Shown here piece by piece: positions 34,053 through 45,267 of a stretch of DNA of 64,000 nucleotides. A program made the position numbers and the translations under genes. Position 1 is the first letter of the stretch. Each line of letters opens with the position of its first letter. The DNA is from Humulus lupulus. Its lineage: Eukaryota > Streptophyta > Magnoliopsida > Rosales > Cannabaceae. The stretch is taken from positions 28,091,107 to 28,155,106 of the forward strand of contig NC_084802.1 of NCBI RefSeq assembly GCF_963169125.1. Direction: 5' to 3'. The notes beneath the pieces were generated by a model that was not told the DNA's origin, did not search any database, and saw nothing but the letters and a program-made list of their open reading frames with translations.

Positions 34053-34353
34053 CTTGATTTCTTTCTCTCTTCAGTCTTTGTAGTATTTTTTTGGTGATAG
34101 AGGGAAGATTTGTTTCGAGTTCACCTAAACAGATGCAGTGGTATTTTCGTCCTGCTTGATAGCTATTGTATCCTAGGAAGTGATTGCTCACAAATTCTCT
34201 AGCACCGTTCATATAGAAGGGGCAAATCTACTTTAAGGAAAACACGTTTTGTGTGCCTCAACTTTGATTTATTATTTGTATTTCTGTTCTTAAATTAAAT
34301 ATATTAATATATATATATATATTGTTATTCTACTCGTTATATTATTTCTAACA
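34053..34353 (+). repeat. Copia I 3' LTR, right part
   Basis: After the second TSD copy (34048-34052) the LTR resumes with cttgatttctttctctcttc, matching about 5185-5501 of the 5' LTR, and ends atttctaaca. With 21088-21482 it makes a 696-bp LTR, against 843 bp for the 5' copy. Confidence 0.9.
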
Positions 34354-37300
34354 AATCATTTTAGTTCTTTTAATTGTAAATTTTTAAGAAACAAAGAGCA
34401 TTCATTTATAGCAAATTACTTTTTTTTAGAGCCGTTTTTTACTCTTTCTTTTATATTATATATCATTCCTAGACTAGAATCTCCAAAGCTAGGACTTTAG
34501 CCTTTTCTTTTTCTTTTTTTAAAAAATAAAAGTTTGTTTGAATTAATATAAATGTATGGAAATTATATGGTCACTTTTTATTTTTCTCTCTTATTTCTTT
34601 TATAAAATTTTAAATTTTATATTCTAACAATTTTTCAAATCGTCATTAAGTGAAAATTCAAAATTATGAGTTAGTAAAAAAAAATCTCGCTTTCTATGCC
34701 TTATTGTTGTTCTTATTCATATAATTTAATAGTAAATTTTTAACCCAAAAAAAAGTATTTCTAGCATATTACTTTTGGTTAGAGACCATTCATTAGCTCT
34801 TTCCTTTTACATATCTACTATAATAATAGAAAGATGAATAATTGACGAATGCCATTTTCTAATATACCTATTTTGACCTTCTTTTTTTTTATATATATAT
34901 TTGTCATTTTTACAATTTATTATTATATGATATTTTTTCAATTGAATAAGGTTAATATAGTAATTTTGATATTTTGTTGTTTTGTACCTATTTTGACTTT
35001 ATTTTTTATATTTCTTTTTCTTTTACAATTCAATACTATATTACATTTTATAAGTTTAATAAGGTTGATATAGTAATTTTTCTCTTTTGTTGTTTTGCTA
35101 TATTATATGGACTTTAACCTTTTGTGCCAATCTACAAATTTTGAAACTACAAGCACACAACATATTTGCATTTTATAACACAGTAGAAAATCCAATCTCT
35201 GATATGTGAAAAAAAAATATACAATATATACAAAAAAAAAACATATATAATATATCCCACAAAATTGAGATGTTTAGAATAGAACTAAATATAAATGGTA
35301 ATTAAACTATTTTGTTTTCTCATAATTTTTAACTTGTCCTGTAAAAAAGAAAATGTAATTCATTGTGTAGTTTTTTTTTATATCATTAATCTAAAGTTAC
35401 TTTTACAAATAATTAAAAACAACGGGTGGAAGGACAATCTAGCTTTATTATACTATGACAAACTAGTATATAATCTCCAAAGACAATAGATTTTTTTTTT
35501 TTTAAATGTTTGAATTTATATAAATGTATGGAAATTTTGTTGTCATTTTTTTTCTTTCCACTTCTTTCATAAAGATTTTAATTTATTTTTTCACACTTTT
35601 TAAATTGTGACTAAATACAAAATTCAAAATTATAAGTTAGTCATTTGAATTGGTCATAATTTAAGGGAAAAAAATTTGTTAATTATTAAAAAAAAAACTC
35701 AATAACAACACTTGTAATTTTTGTTGAAGAACCAATAAATAGTATTGATTTATAGATTTAGGGTTAGTTAACATCCGAACCACATTAAAAACCTGTTTAT
35801 TGTTTTTATTTCTTCGTTGAAGAACATAATATTCATATACACAAAAGTTTTAAAAAGAAAAAGGAAAAAAAAAAAGAAGAGTAATTAAACATACAAGTAT
35901 GTATGATAAAAATGTTGAATAATAATAATATATAGTATGTGTACGTAAATAAAGTAGAAACCAAAATGTAATGGTTTGTTTGTTCAAAGAAAGTAAAACA
36001 AGTACAGAGATATAGATTAGATAGATCCAACAACGGAGAACAGTATTAAAGAGAAAGAAAGAATAGAAGAAGAAGGAGAGGACAACGTGACCGTACTGAA
36101 TCAGAATCCAATTCTGTAGTCTAGGGAAGCTCACCCTTAAATTGCATTTGCAGGGGAGGGGGGTACCCTTTTTCTTCCTCAGACCACTTGACATGACCCC
36201 ATTCTTTCTTCCATTCTTATTGTTATTAAACAAAAGAAAGATCTGCTCCTCAGAGTTGGGCCCCACTCCACTCCTTCCTCTCCTTTTTTTTCCTGCCCTC
36301 CAACTCCAACTCCAACTCCAACTCCACTCATTTAAGTCTTCTATCTAATCCTCTCTTCCTTCATTACCACCATTAATTAATATATATATATAAATCATGA
36401 AAATAAATATGTATAAATTATGTCGGATTTGAGGATTGGTCTCCTCTCCTTTATTAATAATAAAAAAAATTAATTGTAATATAATTTCTAAGATAAGTTT
36501 TTAGAAAGAGTAATCGTGACACACAATCAAATTATAAATATTTTTACACATTATAATATGTATTTAATTTTAGCCATACTGAGAATTACATTACTTTTAA
36601 TTGTATAATAAATATTTAATACATATTATTCTATGTAAAAAAATGTGTGTAATTCAAATGCATTATAACTTTTACTCTTTTCGACAATAAAAATAATTAT
36701 TTATTATATTGGATTATAAAATAATTTTGAATATCATATATTATTCAAAATTATATTAGTTGTGTCTATTTATTTTTCTCGACTAGAAGGTTTCTTTTCT
36801 TTTTCTTTTTGGCTATAATGTAGAATACAATTGTATTAAGATATAATATTGTGGTACATTTTAATTACTATTATTTTTTTAAATTAAAGAAATTTTATTA
36901 TGATCTATCAATCCACCATATCAATTCAAGTGGATGGATATAAGTTTAGAACTTTTCTTTTTGTCGCAAAGAATAATTATCTATATATTTGATTTTTTTT
37001 CTAAAGAAATTTTAAAATTAGAATTTCATTTTACAATATAAATATTTACTGCTTAGATTATGCTTGGGACAGTTATCTCATATCTGACTACTTTAAGAAT
37101 GATATCATATCGATCGTTTCAAAATGCTAAATAGTATACTGAGTTGACTCTTGTATTTTACTTATTTAACTTAAATTACATACCAAATCATTCAAATTTT
37201 TTTTCTTTTTCAAATCCAACACAAAAGGCAAACTTGGTAAAAATTCTATTCCCAAAATGGTTAAATTTACTGAGAAAGTGATATATACTTGACTCAACTC

Positions 37301-38098
37301 AACTACACTTTAATTTGGATTTCAAAATAAAGAACGTATTGTATACTTTTCTTTTTCTTTTTTTTTTTTCAGAAAAATTAATTGAAAGTCTTTTGTACAA
37401 GAGAAGCTCATGTGGTTCAAATTTAAAAAAAGAAAAAAAAAAGATTATTGTAAATGCCACCGCCCAAAATAATCGAGGCACTCACTCCTCCTAAAAGACC
37501 CACCATCGTTACCAAACTTTTTTTTGTCAACCCAACCAACGGTCTTGATGACACAATCAAAACGCAAGTGCACGTGGATCAATCTCCACCGTTCACGATC
37601 AAATTTACAGAACAGAGTCAATTGAACAAGTTTTTCAGTCTCACAATACGTTGTTCTGAGATTGAAGACTCGGACCGGTCCGGTCTTTAAAATCCGATCC
37701 AACGACTCAGTCTTGAACTAGTCTAATATATTTAATGCTTGTAATTAAAATAAAAGGACAATTAAAGACAAATACATAAAATAAAACAGTTGCAAACACG
37801 AGGACAATATAGTAATTTCAAAAATAGCTCACTGTATTTAATTTATCAGATTCGAAATCTTTACACTACAAATTAAAAAATATATAAATATATTAAATCC
37901 TGTTTTTTTTCGCTGTAATGTAATGAAAATATACAAAGACATTTTTTTTTTCATTTTTTTTAATCAAGGAAAGAAATTATGGACCATTGAAAAGATGGTG
38001 GTAAAAATGGGAAAAAGAAAGGGGCAAAACCGTACTTTCAGTAGAAACACAACGGGGTCACCACGGTGGTCACTGTCAAGAGTCAGCGGTCGACGGAA
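34354..38098. other. Host intergenic DNA, AT-rich
   Basis: T/A-rich sequence with homopolymer runs and no convincing gene. A (CAACTC)n microsatellite of about five units lies near 36299-36330 beside a pyrimidine-rich tract (36140-36360). The short open frames in this region (for example 35850-36266 minus, 37454-37690 plus) match nothing recognisable and have low-complexity composition. Confidence 0.5.
36297..36330. repeat. (CTCCAA)n microsatellite
   Basis: About five units of ctccaa in a row within a CT-rich stretch. Confidence 0.85.
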
Positions 38099-39154
38099 TC
38101 AACGGTTGGGATTAGCTCGACCGAAATCAACGAGCTTTCTCGACCTATTCTTACAAAACGACGCCGCAGTTGAGAGATGAGGTTTCCCGGCTACCCTACC
38201 CTCGCCGGATTTCCCAATATCCGGTGGCAAACTTTTCTGGTTCCAGTGCCGGTTTGGGCTAGCTCTGACCAAGGGGCTTAGACAGAAAGCTAAACCCGAA
38301 ACATTTCGACCCGGACCGGATTTCGTCCGCCTTGCTGATAGCGGCGCCACCACTGGAGTTCTTTTCCATCTCGGCGAAGATTCCGATGAGTGTCCGCTGC
38401 CGGAGGGAGATTGATTGCCTTCATCAGCGTAATCGTAGTCGAAATCAGGAACATCAGCCGGTGACATTCCCCGATCCGCACGTCCTCGCGGACGGCGAGA
38501 ACCGAGGGACTCGTCGGGGAAGAACTGCGCCGGCGACGGCTTGTTGCTACTCCTGCGGCTGGAGAAGAAAGTCGAAAACCATGACGGAGAAGCCGTCGTC
38601 GACGAAGATGAGACTGGGTACGAATCCCGATACGGAGCTCTAGGATCCGATTCGAATTTCTCGGATCTGGACCGGAAGAGGTTAGTAAATAGAGAGAACT
38701 TGCTCCGTTTCTTCTTGTACGGTATCGAATCGAGCGAAGGGTTATTAGAGCTGAAGGTCGGTCCAACCTGAGGAGTACTGTAGAATCGGAGGTGGCGGTG
38801 GCGATGGTGGCGGTGATGGTGGTGATCTTCTAGCGGACCGTTGAGATGATTCCACGTGTCAGCTGCGTCGGATTTACGTCGAGATACGTAAGGAGACACG
38901 GAGCGAGGAAAAGCTAGTGGCGGAGCCGTAGTAGGCGGCAGAGGAAGAGTGTTGGAGTCGGATTTTCGGGGGTCTTGATCGGGTCCGGTGGCGCCGCGAG
39001 AGAGAGCTCGGGATAACTGGGCCTGTTGTTGGGCCTGAGCATGGGCTTGAGCTTGGGCCTGAGCGGCGATTAGCGCGAACAATCGTTCCCGGAGACAGGT
39101 GGAGCAGACCCCGACGCTACTGCTGAGGTCGGAGATATGTTTCTTACACCTCAT
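38099..39154 (-). CDS. Probable host gene: plant protein with N-terminal Cys motif (DUF740/OCTOPUS-related)
   Basis: A 351-codon single-exon frame, much more GC-rich than its surroundings. The N-terminus reads MRCKKHISDLSSSVGVCSTC, giving a C-X2-H ... C-X2-C pattern and then LRERLFAL, as in plant DUF740-type proteins (the family of OCTOPUS). It continues with an Ala/Gln stretch (about residues 32-47), a His/Arg run (about 110-122), Ser-rich and basic disordered parts including KKKRSKFSLFTNLFRSR, and a C-terminal FCKNRSRKLVDFGRANPN. No signal peptide or membrane segment is evident. OCTOPUS relatives act at the plasma membrane in phloem and root development, but this short member may differ, so function is not assigned. 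The start is chosen because upstream sequence is leader-like and the Cys motif begins at residue 3. It is the only convincing host gene here. Confidence 0.75.
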   Translation of the reverse strand: MRCKKHISDLSSSVGVCSTCLRERLFALIAAQAQAQAHAQAQQQAQLSRALSRGATGPDQDPRKSDSNTLPLPPTTAPPLAFPRSVSPYVSRRKSDAADTWNHLNGPLEDHHHHRHHRHRHLRFYSTPQVGPTFSSNNPSLDSIPYKKKRSKFSLFTNLFRSRSEKFESDPRAPYRDSYPVSSSSTTASPSWFSTFFSSRRSSNKPSPAQFFPDESLGSRRPRGRADRGMSPADVPDFDYDYADEGNQSPSGSGHSSESSPRWKRTPVVAPLSARRTKSGPGRNVSGLAFCLSPLVRASPNRHWNQKSLPPDIGKSGEGRVAGKPHLSTAASFCKNRSRKLVDFGRANPNR

Positions 39155-39519
39155 TTACTCAACTCCGCCTAAATTTTAGAACTTGGCAGGTGTATTTCAG
39201 TAATTTTATATTAATGAGTCCAGGTCGAATTATGTGGCGGCGAAGACGACGGTGGTGGTGGCGGCGCCGGTGGTCGAGCAATTAGATAGAGGCATTCTCC
39301 GGCCGTGACTCCTCCTGGTGTGAGTTTACTCTCTTTTGTTTTTGCCTTGTTTGTCAACAAAGAGATCTAACTGTCTCTCCGACGAGTTGCAAAACCAAAG
39401 GAAGAAGCTTTGTCTTGTTATGAGTTTTTTTTTAGAGAGAGTGGGTGAGAGTTTTTATGTGGGAGGGAGTGTGAGTTTGAGCATGCGTGAGTTGGGTTGG
39501 GACTAATGTGTCTAATAGG

Positions 39520-39535
39520 CGCATTTTATATCTAA
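39520..39535 (-). promoter_or_regulatory. TATA box upstream of the host gene
   Basis: On the minus strand 'gatataaaatgcgcc' lies about 370 bp before the ATG at 39154. It would place transcription start near 39495 and leave a long CT-rich leader (actctctcacccactctctc near 39440), which is common in plant genes. Confidence 0.5.
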
Positions 39536-41015
39536 TGTCCTTATTAAATTAAGAGAGAGAGAAAAAAAAATATAGGAGAGAGAGTCAAAGAATATAAGAA
39601 ATGGGTATATTTTTTGTGTGTAACTTGTTTGGGTCATTTTACTTGGCTTGAGGAAAATGATTCATGACAATTTCTAGTTTACCAAATCTCATTTTACAAG
39701 CAATTAAAACTTTATTTTAATTATATTTTGTTAATGTTAGTTTTTTCTTCTTTATGCTGGGGTTTTTTTTTCTTCTTTTTCATTATTTGGGTTTTTCAAA
39801 CTGAAATTTTGAGAAAAAGATTATGTTTTGAGTGTTGACTTTAAAGAGGTGAGGTGGGTTTTAATCATTAGGTTGATAAATAAGTTTTACAATAATGTAT
39901 AATTTTATCCTCACCACTAATCTTGCAATTATCCATATATTTATATTATGTCAATGTTGTTAATAGAGAAATTCTGGTACTAATCTAAAAGTTCAAAGCT
40001 GCTATATTATAATGTATACTATAAATTGACAATTCGACATTGTATTTAAAATCATCTTTATTTTGTATATGTTACTATTTCTTTTGTGTTTTTTTTTTTT
40101 GGTCCATTAAGTAGCTCTTTAAAAAAAATATCAGTTTCCAATTAAAGACTAATATTGTTTTAGATATTATTAATTTGATAACAAAAATCAGACACATGTA
40201 CGGTGTAAACGTATTAAAAGTAGACAAAATCTGTATTTAATTTTTTTTGTCAAGTAGTCAGCAATTGTATTTTTACATAATAAAACTTAATGATGGTATT
40301 GACTTTTGTAATTTGAGTTGGATTATAAAACTAATGACATGATTAGCTGACAGAAAAGTTTTCATTAAAGATGAAATCTAAATCTCCCCCCACCCAAACC
40401 TTTCTTTACATAATTAATTACCTATTTAGTTTCTCATCTTCAATAATGAAAATCATGTCTTTGGTTGGTTCAGAAATATTCTACAAGTATAATTTATATC
40501 AGTTACGCGTCATAGAATAATTATTTTTCTTAGATATTTTAAATGAATATGTAAAATGATCGAACAGTGAAAATCTTAAGTACAAGTAGACATGTTTCAC
40601 AAATCACGCGTATAGATGTACATATCTCATCAAGAAAAGAGTCCGAAAAAAAAAAGTGTAAAATTCCAAAATATTTCTTAAGATTATGAGATATTTATGC
40701 GAAGATGCCAAGACACTACTTACCGTTAGTCCAGTATTATTTAATACAAGGTTGGAGATAGTGACAGAGCCAAGTTATTTTTCTTTCTTGGGAGCAAATG
40801 ATGCTATTAAAATTTTAGGAGCTAATACTCTCATTTTTTTTTTTTTTAAATTTACACTATATTTATATATTTTTCAACTTAAATAGTTATAAATATATAA
40901 AGAAAGAAAAATCTACGTGGAATAATAATTTAAGCATAACACCACTTTAGCAGTGGAGAGTGGAGACCCTTAAAAATAGAATATTAAGTTTAGAAAATAG
41001 GAAATGAGTTTTTGA
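39536..41015. other. Host intergenic DNA upstream of the gene
   Basis: A GA-rich run near 39550-39600 (minus-strand CT), then AT-rich sequence without a recognisable gene or element. Confidence 0.45.
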
Positions 41016-41404
41016 GGGTGTGATTGGTAAGAGATTTAGATTTGAATTTATGTTTTCAAAAATTCAAAATGAGTGGACTCACTAAAATATATGATTGGTA
41101 TGGTGTTTTTGAAAACTGTATCCTAATCAAAATTTTAATATTGTGTTATAATTTAGAAAACGAGAAAAACTTGTTTTCTCAGTTTTGTAAAATTATTTTT
41201 CGAAATCCCACATATTTTAGTTTCTGTTATATTTTTAAATTTAATACCAATCACAGATTTAATTTTTTAAAACTTAAAAATAGTTTACTGACATTAAACC
41301 AATCATTTTTTTCAAAAACATGTTTTTAGTCACTAAATTCAGATTTTCATTTCAGAATCCACTTTTAAAAAATACAGTTTTCCAATCGCGAACCAATCAC
41401 ACCC
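41016..41404. mobile_element. MITE, Tourist/PIF-Harbinger-like
   Basis: Ends gggtgtgattggt and accaatcacaccc are perfect 13-bp inverted repeats, flanked by the 3-bp duplication TGA (41013-41015 and 41405-41407). Length 389 bp. Further inside, the arms still match loosely (attggtatggtg..., gtttttgaaaactgta against tacagttttcc). The GGG-start TIR and a 3-bp TSD fit PIF/Harbinger MITEs, although TGA is not the usual TWA. Confidence 0.75.
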
Positions 41405-41430
41405 TGAAAGTCTTTAACTTTTAGGATATA

Positions 41431-41795
41431 GGATTTATGCATTTTTAGACCATTTATTTTATCTTATTCTTTGTTTGAACTTTGTGTTTTGATAAATTAC
41501 TTTTTGGACTCTGCATTTTCTAAAATAGTTCAAATAGACCCCTAAACCCGATTTTGATCAATTTTTTTTTAACTAAAATCTCAAATAATTCATCAAACTA
41601 ACAACTTAAAATAAAAATGTAGTCATTCTGCCTAATAACTGTGTTGTTATATTCAATTTTTTGTTAATTAAAATCAGGTTTAAGTGTCTATTTGAACTAT
41701 TTTACAAAACACAGGGTCAAAAAAAATAATTTGTCAAAATACAGAGTCTAAACAAGTAATGAGGCAAAACGCAAGGTCTAAAAATGCATACACCC
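41431..41795. mobile_element. Fold-back MITE, Mutator-like type
   Basis: The left half (ggatttatgcatttttagac...) is an inverted copy of the right half (...ggtctaaaaatgcatacaccc) over about 150 bp per arm, including 'aaaatagttcaaatagac'. Nearly the whole element would fold. Imperfect 9-10 bp flanks (ttaggatata, ttatagatata) may be a decayed Mutator-type TSD. It sits only 26 bp from the MITE at 41016-41404. Confidence 0.75.
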
Positions 41796-43983
41796 TTATA
41801 GATATAAAAAAAATATTAGTGAATGACATATAAATATTATTCAATTATTTATACAAGAGTGCTATTTTTTTTCTATTGTACTTTCATTTATACTTTCTTT
41901 ATTAATGGATAAGACATATAAATATTATTTATTTATTTTATATTTTAAAAATTATTAATGAAATATACATTTTATTTATTAATTGAAGAGAGTAAAAAAG
42001 AATATAATATAAGAATTGACATGAGGCACCATATGATTCCAACACATCATATCATGAAGCATACCTTATATATTTTATTTAATATCAATCTTACATATTT
42101 TGTTTAAAATTTTAATATGTAGAATCCCATATTAAATTATACCAATATTTATTTACTGTGTCATGTAATGTTAGAGACATGAAGATGCCATATCCCAACC
42201 CTAGAAATATAAAGCACATTTAGTACATCTCAAATTTAAATATGTTTCCTTTCGAAAGAAAAAGAAAAAGAAAACATATTTTCTTGGTAGATAAATTTTG
42301 AAAAAAAGAAAGAAAAAAACGTTGGTCATTACTTGCCTAAGTGATGAAAAATAAGGTGTTGGGCTTGGGTTGGGCTCAGTGGACTTTCTAAGGGACATGG
42401 TGATGGAGTCCACCCATTGACCCAAATAGGTGTTTGGTTAGTCGGCAATGACAATGTAGTGTTTTTGAAAGAAAGGACTCCAAATCACAACTTGTGTAAT
42501 AAATGCTAACAACCTCTCCAACTCCCTCCTTTCTCATTTAATTTCCAAATGCCTTACCCAATACGATCTACAAAAAAGCTTGAATATGTATCCATTGTCA
42601 TCTTTTTTCTCACCCAATTTTTGTTTTTAAATTTATAACGAAAGTTACAGACAGCTAAAAAAATTGAATAGAGAATCCCAACGTTCATATTTAGAATCCT
42701 ATTAGAATGTAGACCATAAGTATTTTTCATGATGACCTCCTTTTTAAAGAGAGATTCTATCAAAATCTCAAAAATCATATGTTACCTTGTATTTGTTTTT
42801 ATCTTTATAGATATCTATTTGGCACAAAAACTCCATATACTTTTGACCAGTGTTCTATTAGTATGAATGATATCAATTTTCTTTTAAATGTGCCAAATTT
42901 TTTGAAGTTTTTAGTGAGGCCCAAAGAATAGATTATTGAACAATTTAGCCGAAGGGATGGAGTGTGGACATAAGTAATTATTTGATATCATAAAACAATG
43001 AATAATGATATGTAGACAAAAGTGTGTTTTACACGTAGTGAGACTCTCATCTTAAATAAATATAATTACTTGAAAAAACTTTACCGCATGTAAAAATTTA
43101 GTGCATGACATATCATTACTCTAAAACAATTATTCAATTGTTGGTTTGTAAATTGGTCAAAATACATACAGGTTCCCAATTGTGATTATCAATTTTTGAT
43201 CTTGGAGTGAAATTGTTATTTAGAAATTTAAATCGATTAATGTGCTAATAAAAAAAATTAAGGCAGAATTACATGTGGGATGAAATTCTACCTTTTATAA
43301 GATTTATATATATATATATATATAATGTATTTTATTTGTATTTTATATTTGATATGTCGTTTTCTAGTTTTCCATGGCTCCGTATGAAAACTATGCAAAA
43401 ACATGGTGCAATGTTTGGATTAAGGCAGTGGACTTTAGAAGTATCGTCCATTATTGAAATTAATCATTTTTTTAATCTTACAGATAGAAGTGTATTAATT
43501 AATCTATAAATAATTAAATATATAAAGATACTAGTGATGGAAGCTCATGCAAGGCATGAGCTGCTGTCATAATAAAAACAATATTTATATAGACAAAAAA
43601 TTATGTAAATACATAAATAATAATAAGATAAAATTTAATTTATATTAGAACAACTATTACACAATTTTTCTCTATACAAATATTTATTTGCAACTAAAAA
43701 TAAATACAATAACAAAGTTACATGAAATAAAGAAAAAAGAACATATTTAAAAAGTAACAAAACTAAGATAGTTATAATATACAAATAATTGAAATTTCAA
43801 AACAAATAATGAGAAGTCAAGTCCAACAATTGTAAATAATATCAAAATTCTTGAAAAAAAAAACTTAGATGATTGATCTCATTTATGTTATTTTTTATAA
43901 CTATTTTATTTCAATTACAAATAAATTCATCTTTCTATAATTTTTACTGATAATAAGAAGACTTACATATAGGTGTTTGCCAC
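41796..43983. other. Host intergenic DNA
   Basis: AT-rich, with a (TA)n near 43309-43323. A short inverted word catgc-aaggcatgagc lies near 43540-43565. No gene was recognised. The TSD TTTGCCAC of the hAT element closes it at 43976-43983. Confidence 0.45.
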
Positions 43984-44394
43984 TAGGGGTGTTCGTGGTG
44001 TGGGTAGTGCGGTTTTTCTCTAATTTTTTGGACCGCACCGCATTTACGGTTTGAACAATTTTCCAAACCGCAACCTGCACCACATAGACCTCAAACCGCA
44101 TAAACCGCACCGCAAAAATGCGGTGTGGTGTGGTGTGGTGTGGGCGGTTTATGCTTATCACCAAATAATTTAACAATTAAATATTATAATTAAGAAAGAT
44201 TCATAATAAATCTAATAACTATAGAGTGTTTAACAAAATAATTAAATGTACAACAAGCTAATAAACTTTAAGCAAAACAATAAATATAACTAGCTAATAA
44301 CAAAGAAAAAAGGTAATATAAAAGTAAATATTATTTTAATTAAGGAGGAGTATATTTAGATTGAAGTAGAATATGTGTTAGCATCCTATGAAAC

Positions 44395-45214
44395 TGTTAC
44401 ACCCAGATTTCGAGACCTGAGGGTGTGACCTCAAAAGCTGGACTCGTCAGGTGTAAGCTCGTGATGTCTAAAGTGCATGTTCGTGATCCAGGTGTCAAAC
44501 CCTCGAAGCAAGGCTGCAACCTCGAAGATATGTAACCTCGGAATGATGTCTAAGCTCGAAAGACGTAGCGTCGGAGTATATCTGTTGTCGGGTGTCTTCG
44601 GATCAAGTAGCCTGAGCTCGGCAAAGGTATAAGCTCAGAATATAATGGCCTTGGTGGTATTCACCCGCTCCGAGCTGGCCTTGGGGTAAAGTGACTAGCT
44701 CATAATTTACCTAAAGACCTGGTCTGGCATGATACTGATTACCGATCTTGAACAACGTAATGGATCATCTAACGAGACGCGGTCCATGCGTTTAAAAGAT
44801 ATTTATTGTTGTATTTCCCCTACAGTAAAGGGATATTAACTAGTCTGTTATATGCCCCCTAGTCTTCATGGGACGTTTCCTTGTATATGGGAGTTACAAA
44901 CTTTAAAGTAATTAAATTTATTAATTTACAGAATAACTTCCCGAAACGTGTGGGATTGGATTTTGAGATCTCATCTATAAATAGAGATGTCATGTACCTT
45001 TGTAAATGACCGAATTTTTGTAATCTGGAGAATTCATCCCTAAAGGATTTCCAGAAAATTTCAAAGTCCTAATAAAATTGACTCGTGGACTAGGCAGAGT
45101 TAACTGCTGAATCACGTAAAAAAATCTCATTGTTCTACTGTATTATTCTTCTTTGCCATAGTTTTTACTGTTTACGTTCTCTACATTTTAAGTTGACGAA
45201 AAACGGCGTCAACA
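44395..45214 (+). repeat. G2 5' LTR with promoter
   Basis: From tgttacacccag to cggcgtcaaca. TATA box tataaata (44976-44983) lies between the inverted arms catct and agatg. The U5 hairpin lies at 45084-45116 and the terminal hairpin at 45192-45213. Confidence 0.92.
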
Positions 45215-45217
45215 GTT

Positions 45218-45235
45218 TGGTGCTTTCATTGAGAG
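45218..45235 (+). promoter_or_regulatory. G2 primer-binding site
   Basis: TGGTGCTTTCATTGAGAG after a gtt spacer from the LTR end; identical to G1. Confidence 0.75.
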
Positions 45236-45267
45236 CTGAACTCAAGCGGTACAATCCCTGAACAGCT

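Larger units (their letters stand above)
4659..34353 (+). mobile_element. Copia I: old Ty1/copia retrotransposon, heavily nested
   Basis: Two related LTRs (4659-5501, and 21088-21482 continued at 34053-34353) bound gag, protease, a GAG-pre-integrase remnant, RT and RNase H pieces in copia order. Flanks AATTA (4654-4658) and AATCA (34354-34358) are TSDs with one mismatch. The integrase is missing, apparently deleted. Four other elements sit inside. Every coding piece has stops or frameshifts, so it is dead. RT and protease wording is of the plant Tork/TNT1-like type; the lineage is inferred from a few motifs. Confidence 0.85.

Noticed and set aside
35850..36266. 138-codon minus-strand frame in host DNA
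   Set aside because: Low-complexity Phe/Leu/Tyr composition over T-rich DNA; no start context or family resemblance.
37454..37690. 78-codon frame in host DNA beginning MPPPKIIEALTPP
   Set aside because: No recognisable motif and an equally long frame on the other strand; not enough to call a gene.
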